This document shows positions 41,118-49,845 of a stretch of DNA of 64,000 nt, piece by piece. Position 1 is the stretch's first letter, and every line of letters starts with the position of its first letter. The notes under the pieces were generated by a model that saw only the letters and a program-made list of their open reading frames with translations, ran no database searches and was not told the DNA's origin. The stretch lies in NCBI RefSeq assembly GCF_000210295.1, contig NC_026741.1:1364001-1428000 (forward strand), in the 5' to 3' direction. The DNA is from Trypanosoma brucei gambiense DAL972. Lineage: Eukaryota; Euglenozoa; Kinetoplastea; Trypanosomatida; Trypanosomatidae. Both the position numbers and the translations under genes were made by a program.

Positions 41118-41146
41118 GCTATGTTCACGCTGTTCCATTTTTGTAG
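41118..41146 (+). promoter_or_regulatory. Trans-splice acceptor of second calflagin
   Basis: Same pyrimidine tract and TTTTTGTAG as copy 1, AG at 41145-41146, 36 bases before the ATG. Confidence 0.65.
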
Positions 41147-41182
41147 AAGTTAATCAAGCAAAGCCAAGTAAAATAAACAAAG

Positions 41183-41839
41183 ATGGGTTGCTCTGCATCG
41201 AAGGATACAACGAACTCCAAGGATGGTGCCGCCAGTAAGGGTGGAAAGGACGGGAAAACTACTGCGGACCGGAAGGTTGCGTGGGAGCGTATTCGGTGTG
41301 CGATTCCCCGTGACAAGGATGCTGAGTCGAAAAGCCGTCGCATTGAACTCTTCAAGCAGTTTGACACGAATGGGACTGGAAAACTCGGCTTCAGGGAGGT
41401 GCTTGATGGTTGCTACGGTATACTCAAGTTGGATGAGTTCACGACTCACCTTCCTGACATTGTCCAGCGTGCGTTTGACAAAGCGAAGGACCTCGGCAAC
41501 AAGGTAAAGGGTGTGGGTGAAGAGGATCTTGTGGAGTTCCTTGAATTCCGCCTGATGCTTTGCTACATCTATGATATCTTTGAGTTGACTGTAATGTTCG
41601 ACACCATGGATAAGGATGGAAGTTTGTTGCTTGAGTTACAGGAGTTCAAGGAAGCCTTGCCGAAATTGAAGGAGTGGGGTGTTGATATCACTGACGCTAC
41701 CACTGTGTTTAATGAGATCGACACTAATGGATCTGGTGTTGTGACATTCGATGAATTCTCATGCTGGGCTGTCACTAAAAAGTTGCAGGTATGTGGCGAT
41801 CCTGATGGTGAGGAGAACGGAGCAAATGAAGGTAATTGA
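41183..41839 (+). CDS. Calflagin, copy 2
   Basis: 218 aa, identical in protein to copy 1 (one synonymous base change). Same MGCS acylation signal and EF-hands. In reference T. brucei the middle gene of this array is named for a 44-kDa product; this reading frame predicts only about 24 kDa, so either the name is historical, or the copy has been homogenised or collapsed in the assembly. Being identical to copy 1 while a transporter gene separates them points to recent gene conversion. Confidence 0.95.
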   Translation: MGCSASKDTTNSKDGAASKGGKDGKTTADRKVAWERIRCAIPRDKDAESKSRRIELFKQFDTNGTGKLGFREVLDGCYGILKLDEFTTHLPDIVQRAFDKAKDLGNKVKGVGEEDLVEFLEFRLMLCYIYDIFELTVMFDTMDKDGSLLLELQEFKEALPKLKEWGVDITDATTVFNEIDTNGSGVVTFDEFSCWAVTKKLQVCGDPDGEENGANEGN

Positions 41840-42150
41840 AAGCAGAAGGCATTACTGATGGGTTCTGCTTTATGTAATAGAAACCGATGCCAAGCGGGCG
41901 TGTGGGGTCAATGCCTTAGCCTCGCTTCCTTGATCATATATATCCTGATCATATATTCCCTTAATTTTTTCGTCCTTGTTGACCTGTTTGTTTTTCTTTT
42001 CTTTTAATGTTTGTCTTCCTGTGTTTTGCATAACTATCTCAGCCACTGTCCGCTACAGATCTATATCTGCGAACACATGTGAATATGCGTCTGTATTTTC
42101 CAGCTGCTGCTTGCGCTGCCACGCTGCATCTCTGTTGCTGCCGTTGTGAT
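41840..42150 (+). other. Short calflagin intergenic spacer
   Basis: 3' flank of copy 2, near-identical to 37598-37908, with GATCATATATATCC repeats. Should direct polyadenylation of copy 2 and trans-splicing of copy 3. Confidence 0.65.
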
Positions 42151-42170
42151 CATGCTGTTCCATTTTGTAG
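42151..42170 (+). promoter_or_regulatory. Trans-splice acceptor of third calflagin
   Basis: CATGCTGTTCCATTTTGTAG, one T shorter than copies 1 and 2; AG at 42169-42170. Confidence 0.65.
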
Positions 42171-42206
42171 AAGTTAATCAAGCAAAGCCAAGTAAAATAA
42201 ACAAAG

Positions 42207-42908
42207 ATGGGTTGCTCAGGATCCAAGAACGCATCTAACCCCAAGGATGGTGCCGCCAGTAAGGGTGGAAAGGACGGGAAAACTACTGCGGACCGGAAGG
42301 TTGCGTGGGAGCGTATTCGGTGTGCGATTCCCCGTGACAAGGATGCTGAGTCGAAAAGCCGTCGCATTGAACTCTTCAAGCAGTTTGACACGAATGGGAC
42401 TGGAAAACTCGGCTTCAGGGAGGTGCTTGATGGTTGCTACGGTATACTCAAGTTGGATGAGTTCACGACTCACCTTCCTGACATTGTCCAGCGTGCGTTT
42501 GACAAAGCGAAGGACCTCGGCAACAAGGTAAAGGGTGTGGGTGAAGAGGATCTTGTGGAGTTCCTTGAATTCCGCCTGATGCTTTGCTACATCTATGATA
42601 TCTTTGAGTTGACTGTAATGTTCGACACCATGGATAAGGATGGAAGTTTGTTGCTTGAGTTACAGGAGTTCAAGGAAGCCTTGCCGAAATTGAAGGAGTG
42701 GGGTGTTGATATCACCGACGCTACCACTGTGTTTAATGAGATCGACACTAATGGATCTGGTGTTGTGACATTCGATGAATTCTCATGCTGGGCTGTCACT
42801 AAAAAGTTGCAGGTATGTGGCGATCCTGATGATGAGGAGAACGGAGCAAATGAAGGTGACGGGGCAAATGCAGGGGATGGAGTTCCTGCGGCCGAGGGTT
42901 CTGCCTAG
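42207..42908 (+). CDS. Tb17: Calflagin, copy 3 (variant N- and C-terminus)
   Basis: 233 aa. The acylation signal MGCS is kept, but residues 4-12 differ (SGSKNASNP against SASKDTTNS), after which DNA is identical to copies 1 and 2 until near the stop. The C-terminus has [10 protein letters not shown] then a 15-residue extension (GDGANAGDG...AEGSA). A mosaic of conserved core and variable ends suggests gene conversion limited to the core. The order of the array suits Tb-17, although its predicted mass is ~26 kDa. EF-hands are intact. Confidence 0.93.
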   Translation: MGCSGSKNASNPKDGAASKGGKDGKTTADRKVAWERIRCAIPRDKDAESKSRRIELFKQFDTNGTGKLGFREVLDGCYGILKLDEFTTHLPDIVQRAFDKAKDLGNKVKGVGEEDLVEFLEFRLMLCYIYDIFELTVMFDTMDKDGSLLLELQEFKEALPKLKEWGVDITDATTVFNEIDTNGSGVVTFDEFSCWAVTKKLQVCGDPDDEENGANEGDGANAGDGVPAAEGSA

Positions 42909-44178
42909 TGTTGAGAATGTTATGATTATGCAGGAACGTCAGTATTTGTGGTTCTACCGTAGAGATCTGTGTTTGCTTCTTTTTTTGGAGGTGTTTTCAT
43001 GTTCTTTTTAACCGCCTCCGGTCCATATTATTTAATATTATTGTTTCAAGTGTTTTTTAAAACTCAATGGTGTTTTTTGTCTTCTTTTTCCTTATTTTTA
43101 ACTTGTCTCTTTTTGCAGGTTATTGGCTATAATATTTCATATTGATTTTCATGCTTCTTGATAGCCGACTGCCTAAGCACTTGTTTTTGTCTACTTTTGG
43201 TTCTGAAGCCTGATTATTTCGTTGTTTATGAATATTCACTTTTTTCCATATGTCCGCTCCGGTGAACATCTTTGGGGACCAGTAGAGTGCTGCATCGATG
43301 ATAATGTGCCAATATATATATATATTTATGTATGTATAAGCACACATTTCGCGCAGTGCGCCATGAAGAATGTAAGGAGAATTTGTGGGGAAATGTTATG
43401 TAAGTACATGGTGAAGAGAGGTAGGTAATTTGTGGGAATGAAAAGGAAAAGCAGGTTGGTGACCGACACACTCGTGGTTTGTAATCTTTTTCGTTCTAGC
43501 AAAATAGTTTTTTATTTTTGTACGTGATCTCTCATGTCACCGGTTGTGTAAATAGATATACGCTCTTATGGGCCTGTTAGGGTAATTCTGTATGGCGGAG
43601 GCGGAGTGCGCTGTTGCGTGTGATTGAGTGGCGTTACAACGTGAAATGTTATTATTTTGCTTCGCGTCTGCCATATACTTCTTTACCTTCTTTTCTTGTT
43701 TACGAAGTTGCTTCTGTGGTGGTGAATAGGAAGCAATGGACACGGAGTTGGTCGCGATCATTGCTGCATCCGTTTCCTAATGGATCTTAGGACCGCGTTG
43801 CTGCTCTTAGCGGATTGTGCTGACCATGGTCCGTATAGATATAAATACGCCTGTGCGGGATGCAGCAGTGCTAAGGATAAAACAACAGGGTACAGGGATC
43901 CTGGAAATGTGTTACGTTTTGGACAACGCGCCTGGTTTTGTAAAGTCTTTTCGCTGATGATAGAAGGAATCTGACGCTGTTACCTGCATGTGATGAAGGG
44001 ATCGTGTGATGTGGAGAGTATGACTTGTTGTCTTTGCTTCCCTTTAATTTAGCGTTCGATTTGTTTTTGCCATTCACTTGGGGGGGGGGGGGAGGGGGGA
44101 AGTTCAGTTTCCAAAGGGAGTCGCTGGGTGCTGCATCCTTTCGGAACGGAAGGCGTGAGTATTGTCGTGACTTTATAT
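42909..44178 (+). other. Intergenic region
   Basis: Calflagin copy 3 3' UTR (T-rich), a (TA)n tract at 43312-43326, and a G13 run followed by G6 at 44080-44099. No supported gene. Confidence 0.55.
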
Positions 44179-44204
44179 GAGTTTTCTCACTGTGTCTCTT
44201 TCAG
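44179..44204 (+). promoter_or_regulatory. Trans-splice acceptor before 110-aa ORF
   Basis: GAGTTTTCTCACTGTGTCTCTTTCAG, with an ATG one base after the AG; a strong match to the acceptor pattern. Confidence 0.6.
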
Positions 44205-44205
44205 C

Positions 44206-44538
44206 ATGAGGAATAAGGTTGGGTTATCGTGGCATGTTCCGACCGGTAATGTGCTGCTTGAGATTTTTTCCGCTACCGCAGTCAGTAGCCGGGGATACAT
44301 CTCTATGCGCCGTCACCATGCGGCTACACGTTTTCCCCTTGCTGTTACGGGTACCTATAACCCTGAAGCTGATGGCGCCGTGGCGATTGGGTGTGATTTC
44401 CGAAGAGCGATCACTGCACCGCTGATGGCGATCACTGTTTGGTGGTGGCTTGTCGAGAGGTGCTTCTATCATTCGTGTATTTGGTTATTTTCTCTCTTGT
44501 ACCGTCATCTGCCGGTTCTCTTGTGGGTTTATTTGTAA
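44206..44538 (+). CDS. Possible small membrane protein (110 aa)
   Basis: The ATG follows the AG of a strong acceptor by one base. The protein begins MRNKVGLSWHVPTG, has a mixed middle (GYISMRRHHAATRFPLAVTGTYNPEADGAVAIGCDFRRAI), and ends with two hydrophobic stretches rich in Trp, Leu and Phe (LMAITVWWWLVERC, CIWLFSLLYRHLPVLLWVYL). It could be a short membrane protein or a chance frame following a used acceptor. No family is recognised. Confidence 0.35.
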   Translation: MRNKVGLSWHVPTGNVLLEIFSATAVSSRGYISMRRHHAATRFPLAVTGTYNPEADGAVAIGCDFRRAITAPLMAITVWWWLVERCFYHSCIWLFSLLYRHLPVLLWVYL

Positions 44539-45102
44539 GTATATGTGCCTGCCTTATAGTTTTGTGCATGTTGCCGTGCGACTCGTTTTAATTTATTTTT
44601 TTTGTAGCGGTGAGGATTTACCCACCCCCTGCTTCCTACACATCTTTCGGTGCCCTCCTGCTAATTTCGTCAGCTCGGATAAATTCTATTGCATCGAATT
44701 CGTCCAACTTCATGGAGATTTTTGGATCATGTATGACTGTTCAAACAGCGGCATGGTGCACTAAGTTGCAGGAAGTGGCAATCCATAGTGTATCATCTTC
44801 AGTAAGTGCGTGCGTTACTTCGTTGTACGCTGCCTTTTCAGTGCCAAGTTGAAAAGAAAGAAAATTGAGGAGAATAGTGCATGGAGAACTTTACCGCCTC
44901 CCATTTCTTCCCGTTTGTTGGGAAAGAAATTGCGCCTTCATCGTCATTGGTTGAGTTGTGGTTGTTATACGCGGTCATGAAAGTGTTTTTCCTTTTATTC
45001 TGCATTTAGTGCACCGCTGCACATCATTCGATTTCCCTCTGACATCCTGTTTCTTAGGCTGCCTCTCGCGTACGTGCGTCGCTTTTGGTTCCCACATTTG
45101 AT
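44539..45102 (+). other. Intergenic region
   Basis: T-rich spacer with the acceptor of the next gene at its end. No further gene. Confidence 0.5.
45031..45057 (+). promoter_or_regulatory. Trans-splice acceptor of 341-aa gene
   Basis: ATTTCCCTCTGACATCCTGTTTCTTAG, AG at 45056-45057. First ATG downstream is 45103. Confidence 0.6.
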
Positions 45103-46128
45103 ATGCGCAACGGTGTGTCGCCTGGTTTTGGTGATCGGCCCTGTTGTGGTCGTGTTTCCACGGCACCGACCTTATCTTGCACCCTGATGATTAAGGGGTT
45201 GTCGCGCTGCTCCTCGCTGGACGCCCCATCCTTGGCCCCAGCAACTGAGATGAAGGCAGTAGATAATGTGAGCGCACCGTTGCTCTCTTTCGGTCGATTA
45301 GCCCATAGGCATTCTCTTGGAGAGGCGCGGTCATTGCGTGTTCCACGTGCGACAAGGGTCCTTCAAGGAAGCGGAAAAATACAGGAGAGAGGAGGGGTGA
45401 TCAAGAGTGCGGAAAAAAACGACGTCGCTGTAAGCACGCTGGGGTTTCCCCATTCGCCTTCGCAGCAGAAACGGGAGCAACGATCGACGTCACGTCTCTC
45501 TAGCTGCGGCGTCCGTTGGCGCGAGCACAATCATGACGGGCCCAAATCGAACGAGCAACCGGAACGCCGGTGCCGACGCCCTGGGTACAGGAAGGGATTG
45601 GTTTCGACTGCATCTCAGTCGTTGTTTACTGCACAGCAGCAACTCTGCACAGCCCAGGAGGAGGCGGCAAGGAGCGCCATTACGGCGGAGATGGTGGAGG
45701 AGTTGGTGTCCATCGTGTTGCTCGAAAAAAAAAATAACGACAGGGTGTTCAAGAAGTTTGACGCGTGGAGGAGCAAGTTTGGAGACATCAACGTTATAAC
45801 GGGTGCGTCTTCGATGCAACATGACACCCTTGTACAGCCCACCATTATACAAGCCCGTGACAGTGACCTCCTTCGCGCACTGATGCAGGCAGAGACACGG
45901 ATTGCACATCTACAGGGCCACCAAAGGGGCGTACATTTCGGAAGTAGCAACTGCGCACCACCGAATCTCCCTGCGGTGGAAGTCGGTAGCGGGAGCGGTG
46001 CGCACGACATCCGAGGGGATCTTTCTCAACCAAGAGACAGCACCACCACGTCCGCTGCACGAGATGGGTTAGGCACCACCGAAACATCCACCTACAAACC
46101 ACTTGGGCCTCATGTACATGTTTTGTAA
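45103..46128 (+). CDS. Unknown 341-aa protein
   Basis: The frame opens at a TTG (45085), but the splice acceptor and first ATG put the start at 45103. The N-terminal ~170 residues are Arg/Ser/Pro-rich and low in structure. Residues ~180-235 form a helical block (AQQQLCTAQEEAARSAITAEMVEELVSIVLLEKKNNDRVFKKFDAWRSKF), followed by a Ser/Thr/Gly-rich tail with one more helix (DLLRALMQAETRIAHLQGH). No catalytic motif or membrane span. Overall it looks like a mainly disordered regulatory or scaffold protein. Not recognised. Confidence 0.7.
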   Translation: MRNGVSPGFGDRPCCGRVSTAPTLSCTLMIKGLSRCSSLDAPSLAPATEMKAVDNVSAPLLSFGRLAHRHSLGEARSLRVPRATRVLQGSGKIQERGGVIKSAEKNDVAVSTLGFPHSPSQQKREQRSTSRLSSCGVRWREHNHDGPKSNEQPERRCRRPGYRKGLVSTASQSLFTAQQQLCTAQEEAARSAITAEMVEELVSIVLLEKKNNDRVFKKFDAWRSKFGDINVITGASSMQHDTLVQPTIIQARDSDLLRALMQAETRIAHLQGHQRGVHFGSSNCAPPNLPAVEVGSGSGAHDIRGDLSQPRDSTTTSAARDGLGTTETSTYKPLGPHVHVL

Positions 46129-47141
46129 GAAGGTGGAGATGATATATGGGTAATGTATATTGTGCGTGCGGAGAGTGTGGTTCTAAAACCGGCGCGCTAG
46201 TCGCGTCGCTACGCGAAGGTGTGGTAAACTCGGGACACCTTCTTGTGTGGTCTTCTTTCTTTAAAATCGTTGCACTGTATGATGATATCTGAATATATGC
46301 ACAAAGATGTGGCGAAAGTGGGGAGCGTGTCGGCGTCTTACGGGGAAGTGATTGTGAGTTCATAGCACGTACACGCGGTTTGGGCTCACTGAGTTGCTTA
46401 CTTCACGTATACTAATTGGTCCAGCGTGAAGTTTACCGGCATACGACCACGTAACACCGTTATGGTTCGCATCTTGTTACGTGCTCTCCTTTTTGTTCAG
46501 ATTATTTCTTCCCTTTTGTTCCTTCATGCGTTAGTGAGACTTTCCTCCCCTTGCTTCGGTATATTCAAAACTCACAATTTTCTTACTTCTGTATTTGGGA
46601 GTGTGCCGCCAACATTTTATCCGCGTATTTATTTGCCTTCCATACTCACCGCCTTCGCTCTTTTGCGTGCAATTTCCCTAGTTCTTATAGGGGTGGTTCG
46701 GTGATTGACTCATGTGCGTTGTTTTCTTTATGCACTACTCGCCTGTTCTCACCGCCTGCGCCTTTTTAATGGTGTTTTATCGGTGATTTCCCCCACCCTT
46801 CGATCGCCTTTCTTTACCTTTCCATGTTTTGTAATCTTTCTACCACATGGGCACGATTTTGGAACGGTGTTGACGTGGCGTGCCCACCCGCACATACCGA
46901 ATGTTAAAATGCTCATGCATTTGAAGTAGCAGTAAACGTTTTCTTTCTCTTACCGTTCGCTGTTTTTTTTTTTTTGAATAATTAGTGTTAAGTTCCCGAC
47001 CCGAGACGGTGAGTTAAGCGGTGAGAAGGGGGTGCCACCACCATCGCCGACTGTGCGGACGCTCTTAAGGATAGTGAAGAAACACGAGGCAAGGAAGCGT
47101 TGACGCGGACGCGAGTGTAAGCGGGGGCTCACCTTTTTCGG
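46129..47141 (+). other. Intergenic region
   Basis: 3' UTR with T-rich sequence, a T12 run near 46963-46974, and the 5' UTR of the RRP1 gene. An 80-aa hydrophobic frame from ATG 46462 lacks support. Confidence 0.5.
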
Positions 47142-49013
47142 ATGAAAATCAAAAAGAAGGACTTGCGCAAGGGTGAAGCCCAGCTTCCCATCAACTACCC
47201 GGACCCCATAGTTGAGCAGCCACAGGAGACGTTCGATGAGCGTGAGGCTCAGGTGGAACAGCTCTGCAAGCGTCTCGCGCACAATGAGGTGGTGGTACGT
47301 GATGAGGCACTGGCGCAAGTTCCACCATACGTGCAGCGTGCTACAGCGCATCTTTTAACTGTAGAGGCAAATGTGGACAAAGGCGCTCTGTGCTGCTTTT
47401 TCGATATGCAGAGGAAGCGCAGAGGGGACCACCGGCATAAAAGTAAGGAGTTATCAATTAATGTGCTTCGGGAACTCGACGCATTTCGAAGCTGTGAGGA
47501 AAACGCGCGCCGTGAGCAACGGCGTAACGAGGCCATTCAGCGCTTGCAGCGGCAACAGCGCGAAGAAGAGAACGATACCGGCGCAAACGGAGCCAATGAC
47601 GATTCCTCACAAACGCGTTCCCAAACGAAGAACAGTGAGATAGGGAAAAGAAGTGACGACCACAAAAGCGTGCGGCAGATCTACCGAGAATGGATATCGC
47701 AATGGGCTGAGGTAGAGATTCTGTTACTAAAACTGTCACGCGGATTGTTCTTTTGCTTGTGGCATTCTGACAAGCCGCTTGTGCAGCTCGAGTGTGCCCA
47801 GAACATAGCACGCGTTATCCACTCCCCGCATACAAACAGTGGCAAACTATTGTGGTTTAGTTGCATGATGCGCGTGCTAGCAAAAGAGTGGCGCACAATG
47901 GATCGCTACCGGTCGGACAAGTACCTTGCCTTCGTGAGGAAGTTGATGTTCGAACTCTTTACGCTGATGAAGAAGTGGGAAAACGAGAGCCAACTCGAAC
48001 AGCGAAGGGTCAAACCCAGCGAGGGTGGAGAGAAATCTCAGCTGAATACGCAGGAGCGGCCCGGTACCAATGATGGTTGTAGTGACCGCGGTAGCGAACG
48101 CGGGAGCAGCGACCGAATGGATAATATCACTTCGTGTCAACCCCTCTGCCGTGCCCTGGAGGAAGCGTGTTATATTTTCCAGCAACAGGTCGTGCCGGAG
48201 CCCTCCGCCGTCGGTCTCACTATGCATATTTGCGACATATTCTTCGATGAGTTGTGCCGTTCCGAAGTCTCGTCCACACTTTTTATTGCGCTTGGCGATC
48301 GCATTGCACTGCACGCAATGAGCAAGGGGGACTTTGTGGAGAAACGTGCGCTAGACTATTTTATTGCCCCCATTGCTGGTGGTGTGCTGGAGACTCGTTT
48401 GCGTGAGCAACACGGACGACGGCAGCAACAATGGAGTGGCGGTAAAGATACCACTAAGAGTAGTGGGTCACAAATGGTGACACGACCAACCTCTCGGAAG
48501 AGGGCGCGTGATGACGACAGCACCAACCCTGGGAATGGAAAAGCTCAACTGGCGCCGGATGTGATAGCTGCAAGGAAGGCACATCTTATAATCACTGCGC
48601 TTGCTGACTGCTGCCGGCGCTACTCGGTGTCACGGGGAACGTTCTACTCCGTACGACCAATGTTCGCAGAAAGCGAGATGGCGCTCCGGCAAGCCGCCGA
48701 CGCATCCAATTTCGTGGAGTTGACCGGAAAGGAATTGCGATGTCGCCTGGAGAGGGAGGTGGAGGAAGTGGACACCACACGAGCAGCATTTGCGGGACAG
48801 CGAAAAAAAGCACGTCTACTGAAACAACGGGAGGGGCGCAAGCCTCCAACCTCAAAAAGAAAGGTTCACATGATAGATGGTGGTAGCAAAAAGGTGTCAA
48901 AAAGGGATCGCGGGCACGAGGTGTTGCAAAGACAGAAGAAGGACGTGCCACGCAACACAAAAAGAAAGAAGAATTATCAACTGACGGTGGAGGATTTATA
49001 CGGTGATGAATAG
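47142..49013 (+). CDS. RRP1: RRP1/Nop52-family ribosome biogenesis protein
   Basis: 623 aa. Residues ~40-115 hold the RRP1 start (LCKRLAHNEVVVRDEALAQVPPYVQ), and about 185-275 the core signature: REWISQWAEVEILLLKLSRGLFFCLWHSDKPLVQLECAQNIARVI, LLWFSCMMRVLAKEWRTMDRYRSDKYLAFVRKLMFELF. The family (yeast Rrp1, human RRP1/NNP-1) acts in the nucleolus on pre-60S particles and 27S rRNA processing. The N-terminal region is charged, and the C-terminal ~90 residues are very Lys/Arg-rich (KRKVHMIDGG, NTKRKKNYQL), suited to nucleolar localisation. Low-complexity segments (~150-175, ~290-330, ~440-475) are longer than in yeast. Start at the first ATG; function by homology. Confidence 0.88.
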   Translation: MKIKKKDLRKGEAQLPINYPDPIVEQPQETFDEREAQVEQLCKRLAHNEVVVRDEALAQVPPYVQRATAHLLTVEANVDKGALCCFFDMQRKRRGDHRHKSKELSINVLRELDAFRSCEENARREQRRNEAIQRLQRQQREEENDTGANGANDDSSQTRSQTKNSEIGKRSDDHKSVRQIYREWISQWAEVEILLLKLSRGLFFCLWHSDKPLVQLECAQNIARVIHSPHTNSGKLLWFSCMMRVLAKEWRTMDRYRSDKYLAFVRKLMFELFTLMKKWENESQLEQRRVKPSEGGEKSQLNTQERPGTNDGCSDRGSERGSSDRMDNITSCQPLCRALEEACYIFQQQVVPEPSAVGLTMHICDIFFDELCRSEVSSTLFIALGDRIALHAMSKGDFVEKRALDYFIAPIAGGVLETRLREQHGRRQQQWSGGKDTTKSSGSQMVTRPTSRKRARDDDSTNPGNGKAQLAPDVIAARKAHLIITALADCCRRYSVSRGTFYSVRPMFAESEMALRQAADASNFVELTGKELRCRLEREVEEVDTTRAAFAGQRKKARLLKQREGRKPPTSKRKVHMIDGGSKKVSKRDRGHEVLQRQKKDVPRNTKRKKNYQLTVEDLYGDE

Positions 49014-49845
49014 CCAATAACTTGCCCGAGGGGGAGGGACACATTTTCCCGAGGTGGCAGGCTCAGTTCACTGACCTCCACCAAGTCGGCTATTGTTCGC
49101 ACTGCTGTCTGTGTGTGAGGGTGTTATTTATGCTGTGATCGCGACTCGTTTAACGTCACCGGCGCTTTGCACTATCGTTTTAAACGATGAGGTGCAATGT
49201 TTAGCTTAGTGAAAGAATAATGATAACGTCAAATCTGCTCTAAAAAAAGTACTAGGCTATAAAAAAGAAAGGGATTATAAGTAATGGTATCCCCTAAGGC
49301 TAAACCATTGTCTGCTCTTTTGCCTTTGCTCTCCTTACCGCATGTGGGCGTAGTAAGGGGATTCTCTTTACATACATGCATGTGCTTCTTTCTGCAACTA
49401 TCCTCTTTGTTTTATCACTCTTATTGTCTGTATTACTGTTACTACTCCGTAGCGACGGGCGGTAGCGTGTGCTCCGTTCGCCGTTATATTAGCCGTATTT
49501 CCAGCGGCTGCTGGGCACTCCAAGAGGGGAGAAGGGGGGGGGTAGGTGGATCGACGTAGCACAGGGTACAAAAGTGGCGAAAAAGCGTGCGCCTTCGCTC
49601 TAGGAGCCACGGGTGATAAAGCTGGTTTGCGCCCCCACTTTGTGGTTTGGATCGGCTGCAAATCCCCGGGCCTCTGTAGTGGACAATATTGTGACGCATA
49701 ATAGGTGATCCTGATTGAAACGAGCAGGCCAACTCTGTTACCTGCCCTTCTGGCAGTGCAAGCAGCTGCGGGACGACACACCTACGTTCTGAATACTTCT
49801 TTATTTAGTTTTCGACTATTTTTGGTTGGTTGAGGGAAGCAGATC
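49014..49845 (+). other. Intergenic region
   Basis: RRP1 3' UTR and the kinase 5' region. A 91-aa frame from ATG 49284 is not supported. Confidence 0.5.

Larger units (their letters stand above)
41119..42157 (+). repeat. Calflagin duplication unit, copy 2
   Basis: Partner of 36877-37915. Its 3' flank runs straight into the acceptor of copy 3. Confidence 0.85.

Noticed and set aside
46462..46704. 80-residue hydrophobic frame
   Set aside because: T-rich UTR gives Leu/Phe-rich translation by chance; no support.
49284..49559. 91-residue frame before the kinase
   Set aside because: Leu/Ser/Tyr-rich from T/C-rich UTR, no domain.
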